DNA of 64,000 bases from Flagellimonas allohymeniacidonis (GTDB lineage Bacteria; Bacteroidota; Bacteroidia; Flavobacteriales; Flavobacteriaceae): the NCBI RefSeq assembly GCF_004296335.1, contig NZ_SGIU01000002.1, forward strand, positions 1,377,882-1,441,881, written 5' to 3'. Below the pieces are notes generated by a model, which worked only from the letters and a program-made list of their open reading frames with translations, had not been told where the DNA came from and did not search any database. Positions 33,134 to 42,452 of this stretch are shown here, piece by piece. The position numbers and the translations under genes were made by a program. Numbering within the stretch: the stretch's first letter is position 1; each line of letters opens with the position of its first letter.

Positions 33134-33144
33134 ACTAGTTCAAG
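33129..33144. promoter_or_regulatory. perfect FNR/CRP-like palindrome TTGA-N6-TCAA
   Basis: CTTGAACTAGTTCAAG (33129-33144) is a perfect 16-bp palindrome with the TTGA-N6-TCAA core typical of Crp/Fnr operators. It overlaps the stop codon of the Crp/Fnr gene and lies 80 bp upstream of DoxX. Confidence 0.6.
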
Positions 33145-33172
33145 CAAATTTCCTAATCCAAATTATTAGAGC

Positions 33173-33189
33173 GCCGTTCTAGGAACGGC
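33173..33189. promoter_or_regulatory. second perfect palindrome upstream of DoxX
   Basis: GCCGTTC-TAG-GAACGGC is a perfect 7-bp inverted repeat around a three-base centre, 29 bp after the first palindrome. It could be an operator or a short hairpin in the leader of the DoxX mRNA. Confidence 0.5.
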
Positions 33190-33223
33190 AACTTTGTCGT
33201 GTTGAATTTTAAATCTATTTACA

Positions 33224-33604
33224 ATGAAAACAACACTGAACAATGTACTATTTGGATTTCTTGGACTGCTCATGGTGGTTTTTGGACTAAACAAATTTCT
33301 GGGTTTTATTCCCGTAGAACCTCCAGCCGACGAAACAGCACAACAATTTTTGGGAACCATGTTTACCTCCTATCTTTTCGTTGTGGTCGCGATTGGGGAG
33401 ATAGCAGGAGGTATTCTTTTGGCTATGAGAAAAACCCGACTTTTGGGATGGCTACTATTGGCACCGATTGTGTTTAACATTGTCGCTTTTCATGTGGCCC
33501 ATGATTTTGTGGGCAATGGCATATGGTTGCTCCCGACAGCTTTGTTTTTAGTTGGTGGCTTTTTCTTGAAAGGAGAAACTTTTGAACTTTTAAAAACCAA
33601 CTAG
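33224..33604 (+). CDS. DoxX-like membrane protein
   Basis: A 126-residue protein with four hydrophobic segments (about 8-27, 46-67, 74-92, 100-116), of the DoxX/DoxD-related small membrane family. The function of these proteins is poorly known; some are linked with quinone or thiosulfate redox. It follows the Crp/Fnr gene and precedes an SDR by 1 bp, so the two downstream genes are one transcript probably controlled by the regulator. Confidence 0.82.
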   Translation: MKTTLNNVLFGFLGLLMVVFGLNKFLGFIPVEPPADETAQQFLGTMFTSYLFVVVAIGEIAGGILLAMRKTRLLGWLLLAPIVFNIVAFHVAHDFVGNGIWLLPTALFLVGGFFLKGETFELLKTN

Positions 33605-33605
33605 G

Positions 33606-34439
33606 ATGGAGAAAAGAATCTGGTTAATTACGGGCATATCAAGTGGCTTGGGAAAAGCTTTAGCTGAAAGGATAATGGATTCAGGAGATTTGGTGTTGGG
33701 CACCTTTCGCAAGGAGAATCAAGTGAACGAGTTTAACAAAGCCAACCAAGGAAGGGGTCATGCCTATCTTCTGGATGTCACGGACCATTTGGCCATAGAA
33801 AACGTGGTTGTGGCCATAAAAAATGTGTACAACAAAGTCGATGTCCTAGTAAACAATGCAGGAATTGGATTCATAGGTGCCATTGAAGAAAGCAGTATGG
33901 AAGAAGTGCGGCAAGTTTTTGAGGCCAATTTCTTTGGGGTTCTAAAATTGACTCAGGAAATCTTGCCCCTCATGCGTGAACATAAAGCTGGGCATATTGT
34001 CCAAATCTCATCGCATGGAGGACTGAAGGCTTTTGGCGGATTTGGCATTTATAATGCAAGCAAATTCGCCTTGGAGGGATTTAGTGAGGCCTTGGCCCAA
34101 GAAGTTGCCCCTTTGGGTATCAAAGTATCGCTAGTAGAACCTGGTCCATTTCGTACACAATTTGCCGGTTCGGGGCTTCTAGAAGCAAAACGGACAATCC
34201 CGGATTATAATGAAACAGCGGGCGCCTTCAGAGCCAAACTTAAGGGTGTGGATGGTAAACAGGAAGGGGACCCTGCCAAAGCGGCTGAGGCAATTCTACA
34301 ATTAGTGAACGATGAAACGCCTTCCTTTCGACTACCATTGGGCAAAACAGCACTACTTACCATAGAAATGAAGTTGGATAGTGTGCGGGATGACCTGGAA
34401 AGGAATAGAAGTATCGCCGAAAATGCCGTTTTTATTTAG
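33606..34439 (+). CDS. short-chain dehydrogenase/reductase (SDR)
   Basis: A 277-residue classical SDR. The NAD(P) loop is TGISSGLGKA (9-18), NNAGIGF follows at about 88, and the catalytic Ser/Tyr/Lys triad region is visible as VQISSHGG, then GIYNASKFALEGFSEAL with Tyr and Lys in the YxxxK spacing. The substrate is unknown. It is immediately downstream of DoxX. It ends 2 bp before the convergent Lrp gene. Confidence 0.9.
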   Translation: MEKRIWLITGISSGLGKALAERIMDSGDLVLGTFRKENQVNEFNKANQGRGHAYLLDVTDHLAIENVVVAIKNVYNKVDVLVNNAGIGFIGAIEESSMEEVRQVFEANFFGVLKLTQEILPLMREHKAGHIVQISSHGGLKAFGGFGIYNASKFALEGFSEALAQEVAPLGIKVSLVEPGPFRTQFAGSGLLEAKRTIPDYNETAGAFRAKLKGVDGKQEGDPAKAAEAILQLVNDETPSFRLPLGKTALLTIEMKLDSVRDDLERNRSIAENAVFI

Positions 34440-34441
34440 GC

Positions 34442-34912
34442 TTAAATTGAAATTTGCCTATCAATTTGTTGATCCAGCGAAATGAAGGTCTCCGTACGGG
34501 ATACCCCTTCAATTTGCTGGATTTTCTTGTTCAGTACTTGCATCAAATGCTCGTTGTTTCTGCACAGCACCTTAATTAAGATGGACCAATTGCCCGTCGT
34601 ATAATGGCATTCCAAAACCTCTGGAATCTTCTCGAGTTCTTTCACGGCTCTGGGATTGGCCATGGCTTTGTCCAAAAAAATACCGATATACGCCATGGTG
34701 GAATAGCCCAAAACTTTGGGGTTGAGAATGAATTTCGAACCGGATAACAGACCCGAACTCTCCAACTTTCGAAGCCGTTGGTGAATAGCTGCTCCAGAGA
34801 TGCCAATATTTCGGGCTATTTCTAAAATGGGTCTTCGGGCATCTTCCATTAGAAATCTTAGAATCTTTTTGTCGATGCCGTCAATTTTAACCGAACTGTT
34901 ATTGGATTTCAT
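34442..34912 (-). CDS. Lrp/AsnC family transcriptional regulator
   Basis: A 156-residue regulator with an N-terminal HTH (ILRFLMEDARRPILEIARNIGISGAAIHQRLRKLESSGLL) and a C-terminal RAM ligand-binding domain (LECHYTTGNWSILIKV). Family members respond to amino acids. It lies 48 bp downstream of a saccharopine-dehydrogenase-like gene on the same strand, so it probably regulates lysine or related amino acid metabolism. Confidence 0.92.
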   Translation of the reverse strand: MKSNNSSVKIDGIDKKILRFLMEDARRPILEIARNIGISGAAIHQRLRKLESSGLLSGSKFILNPKVLGYSTMAYIGIFLDKAMANPRAVKELEKIPEVLECHYTTGNWSILIKVLCRNNEHLMQVLNKKIQQIEGVSRTETFISLDQQIDRQISI

Positions 34913-34960
34913 AAGTAGCTTAAAAAAGTCAACCTAAAGGTATCAAAAAAAAGAAAATTG

Positions 34961-36334
34961 TTAAATGGCAATCGAGTCTGGGTTATATCCTAAGTAAGGC
35001 ACCTCAAATTCGTTGAAATCAATCCCATGGGATTTCAGTTCGACTAAAATGGGATCGTATACTTCACTCTTAATTGGTATTTGAATACCTGGGGTTTTTA
35101 TTTTTTGATTCAAAATTTGAAGTGCTGCCATCGCCACTGGAAGTCCAACCGTTTTTGCCATTGCAGTATAGATTCTATTTTCCCCAAGTACTACCATATT
35201 GGCATCTATTTGTTTCTTTTCACCGCCAATTTCGTAGCCAAACTTGTGGTACATCACAATCATATCTTTTTCATGCTCCAAAAGCGTCCAACTATCCTCC
35301 AAAATATACTGTAGCATTTGTGCCGGGGTGGCATTTTCTAGTGGAATTTTTTTGGATGCATCAAATAGATTAAGTTCCAATAACTTGCCCCAGCGAATAT
35401 CATCTTGATCAATTTTAAGGTAATGACGGAGTTTTAGCTCCACAGAATCTGTGGGAGAGTAAGGCAAAAACAAGTTCACAAATTCCCGGTACGACATACC
35501 TTTTGAATTTTCAATGATATAACTATCATCCGTCATACCCAACATTACGAACATGTGCCAAGCTTTTGAAAATCCTACTCGGCGCATGGTGCCCCTATAC
35601 AAGGTAAGTGCATCTTGTAGGCCATAGGCTTCCCTGTATTTTAGTGAATCCCGATTCGCATAGCCTTCAAAGGTGCCATAACCCTTGACCTCCAAAAACT
35701 CCGTTCTTCTGAACAATTTTTGATAGGGAATATATTTATAGGTTCCTTCTTGAATGAATTTTGCCGCTCCGCCTTGACCTGCCACTACAACGTTCCGTGG
35801 GTTCCAGGTAAACTTGTAATTCCAAAGGTTGGTATCGCTGTCGGGTGCTACCAATCCTCCTGTAAAAGACTCGAAAAGCAGCATTTTGCCTCCAGTATCG
35901 CGAATACGATCTATAATCTGCATGGCACTCATGTGGTCAATCCCTGGATCAAGGCCTATTTCGTTCATAAAAACAAGACCAGCTTTTTTGACATCGGCAT
36001 CCAGCTTTTGAATGTCTTGATTGATATAAGATGCTGTAACCAAGTGCTTTGTATGTTTCAGGCAGTCTTCAGCAATTTTAATATGCAGTTTTGGAGGGAG
36101 CATCGAAACCACAATGGAGGCCTCAGCTATTGCTTTTCCTCTTTCAGCATCATTAAAAATGTCCAGCTTTACCAAGCTGCAATTTTCATGTGAGGTCATT
36201 TTTGGGTCAACTTGTGAAAAGTCGATATCGCAGATGACTAATTTCAACTTTTCCTCAGCGGATTTTTCAAGTATATATTTTAGCAAATAGGCGGTGGACT
36301 TGCCAGCACCGAAGACCAAAACTGTACGGGACAT
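34961..36334 (-). CDS. saccharopine dehydrogenase family protein
   Basis: A 457-residue NAD(P)-binding enzyme with an N-terminal Rossmann motif (TVLVFGAGKSTAYLLKYILE) and a saccharopine dehydrogenase C-terminal domain (NEIGLDPGIDHMSAMQIIDRI). It belongs to the family that splits saccharopine or related imino adducts in lysine catabolism, here in the one-domain form typical of Flavobacteriaceae. The reductase (LKR) half is not in the window. Its neighbour is an Lrp regulator. Confidence 0.88.
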   Translation of the reverse strand: MSRTVLVFGAGKSTAYLLKYILEKSAEEKLKLVICDIDFSQVDPKMTSHENCSLVKLDIFNDAERGKAIAEASIVVSMLPPKLHIKIAEDCLKHTKHLVTASYINQDIQKLDADVKKAGLVFMNEIGLDPGIDHMSAMQIIDRIRDTGGKMLLFESFTGGLVAPDSDTNLWNYKFTWNPRNVVVAGQGGAAKFIQEGTYKYIPYQKLFRRTEFLEVKGYGTFEGYANRDSLKYREAYGLQDALTLYRGTMRRVGFSKAWHMFVMLGMTDDSYIIENSKGMSYREFVNLFLPYSPTDSVELKLRHYLKIDQDDIRWGKLLELNLFDASKKIPLENATPAQMLQYILEDSWTLLEHEKDMIVMYHKFGYEIGGEKKQIDANMVVLGENRIYTAMAKTVGLPVAMAALQILNQKIKTPGIQIPIKSEVYDPILVELKSHGIDFNEFEVPYLGYNPDSIAI

Positions 36335-36412
36335 AGCTTTTCGTTACTTTTGATAGAACGATTGCTAAGGTATCAAATTGTTATACCTATAAAAATATTA
36401 GCTAAAAAAGTT

Positions 36413-36805
36413 ATGAAAAAAACATTTTTGCTTGCTGGTGCGGTATTAGGTTTGTTGGCAGTGCTTTTAGGGGCTTTTGGAGCCCATGGATTGGAGAAAA
36501 TTGTGGATAAGGATGCTGTTGAGTCGTTTGAAACAGGTGTCCGCTATCAAATGTACCATGCATTCTTCTTTTTGTTTGTTGGTATTTGGGATGGAATTGG
36601 AATTAAGAAACAAAGACTGCTTTTTTGGTTGGTCTTGATGGGAATCATACTTTTTTCTTGCTCGATTTACCTTTTGGTATTGGGTCCCGTGCTGTCATGG
36701 GATTTAAAAATAATTGCCTTTTTAACACCTTTAGGAGGCACATTATTGATTGGGGCATGGTTTTTTTTGGGATATTTCATTTTGACCAAAAAATCGACAA
36801 AATAA
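36413..36805 (+). CDS. DUF423 small membrane protein
   Basis: A 130-residue protein with four hydrophobic helices of the DUF423/YgdD type, with the conserved LLGAFGAHGL motif after the first helix and TGVRYQMYHAF near residue 45. The function is unknown. ATG at 36413 (MKKTFLLAGAVLG) is preferred to the upstream ATG at 36350, whose translation adds a non-hydrophobic stretch unlike the family. It is followed by pckA with its own promoter. Confidence 0.9.
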   Translation: MKKTFLLAGAVLGLLAVLLGAFGAHGLEKIVDKDAVESFETGVRYQMYHAFFFLFVGIWDGIGIKKQRLLFWLVLMGIILFSCSIYLLVLGPVLSWDLKIIAFLTPLGGTLLIGAWFFLGYFILTKKSTK

Positions 36806-36819
36806 ACTACAAAAACACC

Positions 36820-36847
36820 TTGGTAAGCACTTATTTTTCTAGCTTTG
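36820..36847 (+). promoter_or_regulatory. pckA promoter (TTG - 17 bp - TAGCTTTG)
   Basis: TTG at 36820-36822 and TAGCTTTG at 36840-36847 are 17 bp apart and lie 21 bp before the pckA ATG, matching the Bacteroidota -33/-7 spacing. Confidence 0.65.
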
Positions 36848-36868
36848 CCCCAAATTAAATCCTAAAAA

Positions 36869-38485
36869 ATGACATCGCACAACCCAATTACGAAATCGAT
36901 TTCGTTAAAGCAGCACGGAATTTTTCACGATAGGGTAAACTATCAATCTTCCCCAGAAAACTTACACGACAAAACCATAGACATGGACATGGGTAAAGAA
37001 GCTTCTTCAGGGGCTTTGGCTGTAAGCACCGGAGAGTTCACCGGACGTTCTCCAATGGATCGGTTTATTGTAAAAGATGAAATTACCGAGGACAAAATAT
37101 GGTGGAGTAACATCAACATTCCATTTGAGAGCGACAAGTTTGACCAATTATATGACAAGGTCATTAGCTACTTGAATGAAAGGGAACTGTTCGTGCGGGA
37201 TTGCTATGCCTGTGCTGATGGGGACTACAGAATGAATCTTAGGGTAATCAATGAATATCCTTGGTCCAATATGTTTGCCTACAACATGTTCTTAAGACCT
37301 ACTGAGAATGAATTGGATGCTTTTGAACCAGAATGGACCGTAATCAATGCGCCTGGGTTTCACGCGGACGCAAAAATTGATGGTACGCGCCAACATAATT
37401 TCGCAATTTTGAACTTCACCAAAAAGATTGCTTTGGTAGGAGGAACCGGGTATACTGGGGAAATCAAAAAGGGGATTTTCTCCGCCCTTAATTTCATTCT
37501 ACCTGTGTACAAAAATACCTTGCCCATGCACTGCTCGGCCAATGTCGGAGAAGACGGGGATACGGCACTTTTCTTCGGATTATCAGGAACAGGAAAAACC
37601 ACTTTGTCAACTGACCCGAACAGAAAGTTGATAGGCGATGATGAGCATGGCTGGACCCCAGACAATACCGTATTTAATTTTGAAGGGGGATGTTATGCCA
37701 AAGTGATAGACCTTTCACAAGAAAAGGAACCCGAAATCTACGGTGCCATAAAAAAGGGTGCCATTTTGGAGAATGTTATCATGGACGCAAATGCAGTAGT
37801 GGATTATAGCGATACCTCCATCACCCAAAATACCCGGGTGAGCTATCCCATTCATCATATTGAAAACATACAACAACCCTCCATAGGAAAAAATGTAAAG
37901 AATATCTTCTTTCTAACCGCTGATGCTTTTGGTGTTTTGCCTCCTATATCAAAATTAACCCCAGCGCAAGCTGCATATCATTTTATTTCTGGATATACAG
38001 CGAAAGTAGCTGGAACCGAAGCCGGAGTTATTGAGCCCCAACCGTCTTTTTCAGCATGTTTTGGAGCGCCTTTTATGCCTTTGCATCCCGCTAAGTATGC
38101 TGAGATGTTAAGTGAGAAAATGATAGAAAATGGGGTGGATGTTTGGCTGATCAATACAGGTTGGACCGGTGGGCCCTACGGCGTGGGTACCCGAATGAAA
38201 TTAAAGTATACCCGTGCTATGATCAGTGCCGCACTGAGTGGAAAATTAGGGTTATATACCTATGACAACTACCATATTCATTCTGTATTTGGAGTGGCCC
38301 AGCCCCGGGAGTGCCCAGGAGTGCCTACCAGTGTTCTGAGCCCAAGAGCCACGTGGAACAATGATGATGCCTACTATAAAACGGCATTTAAATTGACCAA
38401 TGCGTTTCGAGAGAACTTTAAAAAGTTTGAAGCTTATGCGAGTGAAGAGATTCGCCGTGGGGGCCCCCAACGATATGCCTTCTAA
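36869..38485 (+). CDS. pckA: phosphoenolpyruvate carboxykinase (ATP)
   Basis: Interconverts oxaloacetate plus ATP with PEP plus CO2 plus ADP; can be gluconeogenic or, under high CO2, anaplerotic. The 538-residue enzyme has the P-loop GLSGTGKTTLS (about 238-248), GDDEHGW downstream, and the substrate-binding block FTGRSPMDRF near the N-terminus. The length is that of the ATP-dependent type. It ends at a bidirectional terminator facing hemD. Confidence 0.96.
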   Translation: MTSHNPITKSISLKQHGIFHDRVNYQSSPENLHDKTIDMDMGKEASSGALAVSTGEFTGRSPMDRFIVKDEITEDKIWWSNINIPFESDKFDQLYDKVISYLNERELFVRDCYACADGDYRMNLRVINEYPWSNMFAYNMFLRPTENELDAFEPEWTVINAPGFHADAKIDGTRQHNFAILNFTKKIALVGGTGYTGEIKKGIFSALNFILPVYKNTLPMHCSANVGEDGDTALFFGLSGTGKTTLSTDPNRKLIGDDEHGWTPDNTVFNFEGGCYAKVIDLSQEKEPEIYGAIKKGAILENVIMDANAVVDYSDTSITQNTRVSYPIHHIENIQQPSIGKNVKNIFFLTADAFGVLPPISKLTPAQAAYHFISGYTAKVAGTEAGVIEPQPSFSACFGAPFMPLHPAKYAEMLSEKMIENGVDVWLINTGWTGGPYGVGTRMKLKYTRAMISAALSGKLGLYTYDNYHIHSVFGVAQPRECPGVPTSVLSPRATWNNDDAYYKTAFKLTNAFRENFKKFEAYASEEIRRGGPQRYAF

Positions 38486-38490
38486 AAACA

Positions 38491-38521
38491 AAAAGCCCGA
38501 TCAGTTGATCGGGCTTTTTTT
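38491..38521. terminator. bidirectional terminator between pckA and hemD
   Basis: AAAAGCCCGATCA (38491-38503) and TGATCGGGCTTTT (38506-38518) form a 13-bp perfect stem with a GT loop, giving T-runs for both convergent transcripts. Confidence 0.85.
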
Positions 38522-38537
38522 ATTTTGAATACCAATT

Positions 38538-39281
38538 TTATTTATTGACGCTGGTGATATATTTCTGAAGTGCCATCGTCATGGACGGTGTTTCAGGGGT
38601 CGGCGCTTTAATGTCGATTCGAAGACCGGCATCCGTAGCGGCTTTCACCGTACTGTTACCAAATACGGCTATTCTTGTTTCGTTTTGCTCAAAATCAGGG
38701 AAATTCTTCAATAGGGATTCAATACCTGATGGACTAAAGAAAACTAGTACATCGTAGTATACATTTCTTAAATCGGAAAGATCACTGATTACGGTTTTGT
38801 AGAAAATTCCACGTGTCCAGTCTACACTCAACTCATTAAGAGCATCAGGTACTGCGGCTTTTAGGGTATCAGAAGAGGGAAGAAGAAACTTCTCATCTTT
38901 ATATTTCTTGATCAATGGTGTCAATTCATTGAACGCACGTTTGCCAACGTAAATTTTCCTTTTGCGGTATACTACGTATTTCTGTAGATAGTAGGCAACC
39001 GCTTCAGACTGGCAAAAATACTTCATGCTGTCTGGCACCTTAAAACGCATCTCTTCAGCAATCCTAAAAAAATGGTCAACCGAATTTCGACTGGTTAGAA
39101 TGATTGCAGTAAAATTGTTAAGATCAATTTTTTGCTGCCGTACATTCTTGGCCTGCACACCCTCTACATGGATAAAAGGTCTGAAATCTACCTTTACCTT
39201 TTCCTTTTCAATTAATCGTGAGTAGGGGGAATTTTCGATTTTGGGTTCTGGTTGGGAAACCAAAATTGTTTTTACCTTCAT
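38538..39281 (-). CDS. hemD: uroporphyrinogen-III synthase
   Basis: Closes and inverts ring D of hydroxymethylbilane to give uroporphyrinogen III in haem and tetrapyrrole synthesis. The 247-residue product has the weak HemD pattern: TILVSQPEPK start, AIILTSRNSVDHFF mid-domain and VFFSPSGIESLL followed by AVFGNSTVKAATDAGL. Family sequences are poorly conserved, so the call rests on pattern and on the gene order hemD-DUF4271-GT39 known in Flavobacteriaceae. Confidence 0.85.
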   Translation of the reverse strand: MKVKTILVSQPEPKIENSPYSRLIEKEKVKVDFRPFIHVEGVQAKNVRQQKIDLNNFTAIILTSRNSVDHFFRIAEEMRFKVPDSMKYFCQSEAVAYYLQKYVVYRKRKIYVGKRAFNELTPLIKKYKDEKFLLPSSDTLKAAVPDALNELSVDWTRGIFYKTVISDLSDLRNVYYDVLVFFSPSGIESLLKNFPDFEQNETRIAVFGNSTVKAATDAGLRIDIKAPTPETPSMTMALQKYITSVNK

Positions 39282-39288
39282 AAGCCTT

Positions 39289-39945
39289 TTAAACTTTTAG
39301 ATAGCTTCCAATTACAACCAAGGGTGCAATTTCGAGTGTGCAAAGGTACAAAATAAAATAGAAAATGTTGGGTACTAAGACTTTTTGATAGTTCTTCAAC
39401 AGGTTTGCCAGACCTATGGTATTAATTGAAAAAACTAAAATAATTGTGATATAAATGACAGTTTTTGAGTCTTGTAGCACATAAATCAGCAGTATATTGC
39501 TTATGAGCATTATCAGGCTGCTATGGTTCAAATAGGTGAGCTTGGTGTAAATGATTTCAGAAACTAGGCCATTGGTATTGAAAACAAAACCCTTGACGGA
39601 CTGAAGAAGTACTTTTAAGACTTGAAACCCTCCAACGAGAGCAAAAATCAATGCAAAAATTGGTATCGGGTCGTTAGAAGGGTGTGGGAAAAATGCCTTC
39701 CAAGCCAAAAATATGAACAAAGAAAGATTGATGAGCTGAAACAAGGTCATGAGCACATGGAACCAGCTGAATAACCGACCTTTCTTGTTATAAAGTACGA
39801 TATATTTATTGTTGAAAGGAAGTATTAAAAAACTTAAAAATCGCGTTTGGAACATATACTTGGCCAGCGTGATCACGACTAGGCTCAACAGAATGGCAAT
39901 CGTCATCCAATCAAAAGATTCAACGGTTTTATAGATTGGGTTCAT
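39289..39945 (-). CDS. DUF4271 membrane protein
   Basis: A 218-residue polytopic protein with about six hydrophobic helices and the family pattern of DUF4271 (MLISNILLIYVLQDSKTV, then NTIGLANLLKNYQK). The function is unknown. It overlaps the glycosyltransferase gene upstream by 4 bp and is 7 bp before hemD on the same strand. Confidence 0.82.
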   Translation of the reverse strand: MNPIYKTVESFDWMTIAILLSLVVITLAKYMFQTRFLSFLILPFNNKYIVLYNKKGRLFSWFHVLMTLFQLINLSLFIFLAWKAFFPHPSNDPIPIFALIFALVGGFQVLKVLLQSVKGFVFNTNGLVSEIIYTKLTYLNHSSLIMLISNILLIYVLQDSKTVIYITIILVFSINTIGLANLLKNYQKVLVPNIFYFILYLCTLEIAPLVVIGSYLKV

Positions 39946-41600
39946 TGCTCAATTTTAATGGGTTGCCCATTCAAGCCAGGAAGCAACTGGTTTTCAGATA
40001 TACCTACTCTAAAATAACCTACATTTTCCATTTTTGGTTTTGGGAGAACAAACCGGAACGATACGGTATCCTGAGATACAATCTTTTCCATATTGGCATC
40101 AACTTTCTCAACTGTAATAGGGACCATCTCCTTGACCTGCTTATATCTGTTGGAAAAAGCTACGGTAAATGAAAGTTTGTTCAGGGCAATGTCGAAATCA
40201 TACGGATTATATACCTCAAGCCGATAACAATTTGAACAGGAATCTTCCATCACTAGACCTTGTAGCTTTCTAAAAGACTCAAAATCATCCATGAAAATAC
40301 CATAAAATATACTTCCATCAGGATGGGAATAAGAAATATCCCCTGCACTTCTATATTTTGTGGCGTAAAGAATCTTTTTGTTCCGAACCCTTTCTTCGGA
40401 GTTATCAATGGAATATTGGTTCTTGCGGTACATATAATTGTTCAAGCTAAAACTATGCTGCCCCGAATAGAACTCATACATAGGAGCTCTTCTATATGAA
40501 TTTTCAAAGACCACCGGGATTCCCCCAGATTTTGTATGGAGCTCGCTTACCCAGTCTTTGTTGCCATGTGTTTCAAAAAGTAAGGGTAATAGCGGTTGGT
40601 GAATCAGCCAAGCCCTGGCATAGAGCATCACGAGTAAACTTACCAAACCCAGTCGATACACCCATTTTCTCACATTGCTGTGTTCCAGCAGATAGTTGAA
40701 AGTTAAAATCGCCATGGGGATGGAAACAATAATAATCCATTGGGTTTGAACCCTTCTATTAAAACTGGAAACAAAGAAGAATATGATCACCCCAAAAGAC
40801 AAGTACTTTAAGGCCTTGATAAAGGGATCAGTAGCCTTTGTTTTGATCAATGCGAGATAGACCCAGTAAAAAAGAAGCCCAAAAATGGCCACTAGGTTCA
40901 CAAAATACCCCAAAGTGAACTTTGAAAAAGAATAGGCCTGGTTGGGACGCTCATAAAGGTGATACTTTATGGAAATAAAATCATTTTCATAAAGCCAATA
41001 TAAATGCGGTGAATAGCAGGCCAATGCAATCAATACCGCCAACCATGCTCTTCCGTTCTTCAAAAGTTTTATGTTGGAAAGAAATACAAAAAAGATAACC
41101 AAGAACGCATGATATTTACTGTACATCAATGCCGACATGGTGACTCCAATGGCTATTGTCGTGATAATGGAAGGGTCTTTTAGAAATCGTTTGTAAAGCC
41201 ATAAGAAAAGTGCAGTGAAAAATAGCAATGGGGTGTCGGGTAGCGTTAAAAAACCATAAGCATTCATTAAGGTCATGGAAAATACCAATACAAAGAAATG
41301 AATCACGTAGTCATTCTTTTTTTGATTGTCAATGGTACTCCATAATATGAGGTAGGTTCCTGCGGCCAAAACACAGCTCATAAACCGAACCCCCAACTCA
41401 CCTGAGAACAAAAAACTGCTTAATTTAATAAGAAAAGCGACCATCGGAGGGTGGTCAAAATAACCCCAGTCCAGCTCTTGGGCATAATACCAATAATAAG
41501 CCTCATCGTAAATGAGTTCCGTAAAATAGCTTTGAAGGAGGTTTAGAATGAAAAGCGATGCCAGTAGAATGAGAAAAAGCCTGGGAAACTTTTGGGCCAT
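39942..41600 (-). CDS. GT-C glycosyltransferase, family 39-like
   Basis: A 552-residue membrane protein of the ArnT/PMT type: an N-terminal helix, then YDEAYYWYYAQELDWGYFDHPPMVAFLIKL, the DEAYYW/DHPP acidic motif that binds the polyprenyl-phosphate sugar donor, about ten further helices, and a C-terminal extracytoplasmic domain of about 190 residues. It probably transfers a sugar from polyprenyl phosphate to an envelope acceptor. The start at 41600 (MAQKFPRL) gives a normal N-terminus; upstream ATG adds 15 residues. The polyprenyl-phosphate mannosyltransferase-like gene upstream in opposite orientation could make its donor. Confidence 0.87.
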   Translation of the reverse strand: MAQKFPRLFLILLASLFILNLLQSYFTELIYDEAYYWYYAQELDWGYFDHPPMVAFLIKLSSFLFSGELGVRFMSCVLAAGTYLILWSTIDNQKKNDYVIHFFVLVFSMTLMNAYGFLTLPDTPLLFFTALFLWLYKRFLKDPSIITTIAIGVTMSALMYSKYHAFLVIFFVFLSNIKLLKNGRAWLAVLIALACYSPHLYWLYENDFISIKYHLYERPNQAYSFSKFTLGYFVNLVAIFGLLFYWVYLALIKTKATDPFIKALKYLSFGVIIFFFVSSFNRRVQTQWIIIVSIPMAILTFNYLLEHSNVRKWVYRLGLVSLLVMLYARAWLIHQPLLPLLFETHGNKDWVSELHTKSGGIPVVFENSYRRAPMYEFYSGQHSFSLNNYMYRKNQYSIDNSEERVRNKKILYATKYRSAGDISYSHPDGSIFYGIFMDDFESFRKLQGLVMEDSCSNCYRLEVYNPYDFDIALNKLSFTVAFSNRYKQVKEMVPITVEKVDANMEKIVSQDTVSFRFVLPKPKMENVGYFRVGISENQLLPGLNGQPIKIEQ

Positions 41601-41721
41601 CAAACGAATTTTAGATGGGTCAAAGTTACAAACTTTGACCAACAAAGTCAGGGAACCAAAAACTTGTGTTGACCCAAAAAGAAGGTATAAAGTGTTATTT
41701 TAGCGTTCTAATCACGAGTGA

Positions 41722-42450
41722 ATGGCGGACGGATTGGTCATTATACCCACTTTCAACGAAATTGAAAACATTGAGGCCATCATCAAAACGGTCTTTGACC
41801 TTAAAAGAGATTTTCACATTTTGGTGGTCGACGACAATTCGCCCGATGGTACGGCAGATAACGTTCGGCAGTTGCAGACCCAATTTCCTGAATCCCTTTT
41901 TTTAGAAGTCCGCAAGGAAAAATCTGGTCTGGGAACCGCCTATATCCATGGATTTAAATGGGCTTTGGCCGGGGATTATGAGTACATTTTTGAAATGGAT
42001 GCGGACTTTTCGCATCGGCCTGCAGATTTGCTTCGATTGCACAGGGCATGTTTAAATGAAGCGGATGTGGCCGTGGGCTCGCGCTACAAAAAGGGCGTGA
42101 ACGTGGTGAACTGGCCACTGTTCAGAATTCTGCTTTCGTACGGCGCATCTTTTTATGTAAAGTTGATTACGGGGATGAAGGTGCATGACCCTACTGCTGG
42201 TTTTGTCTGTTATCGCAGAAAAGTATTGGAAACCATAAACTTGGATAATGTTCGATTTATCGGATATGCTTTTCAAATTGAAATGAAATTTAGGGCCTAC
42301 CTAAAAGGGTTCAATATCGAGGAGGTTTCGATTATTTTTACAGATAGGATCAATGGAAAATCAAAAATGAATTCCTCCATAATTAGAGAAGCTATTTTTG
42401 GGGTCTTCACCATGAAGTTGAGGAGTATTTTCTTTAAAAAGAATTTTTAA
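41722..42450 (+). CDS. polyprenol monophosphomannose synthase-like glycosyltransferase
   Basis: A 242-residue GT-A glycosyltransferase of family 2, of the dolichol-phosphate mannosyltransferase type. Features: IIPTFNEIENIEAIIKTVF, VDDNSPDGTAD, FEMDADFSHRP (DxD) and GFVCYRRKVLE. It probably makes polyprenyl-phosphate mannose (or similar) as donor for GT-C enzymes such as the divergent neighbour. It lacks membrane segments. It is followed after 2 bp by the dihydroorotase gene. Confidence 0.9.
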   Translation: MADGLVIIPTFNEIENIEAIIKTVFDLKRDFHILVVDDNSPDGTADNVRQLQTQFPESLFLEVRKEKSGLGTAYIHGFKWALAGDYEYIFEMDADFSHRPADLLRLHRACLNEADVAVGSRYKKGVNVVNWPLFRILLSYGASFYVKLITGMKVHDPTAGFVCYRRKVLETINLDNVRFIGYAFQIEMKFRAYLKGFNIEEVSIIFTDRINGKSKMNSSIIREAIFGVFTMKLRSIFFKKNF

Positions 42451-42452
42451 GC

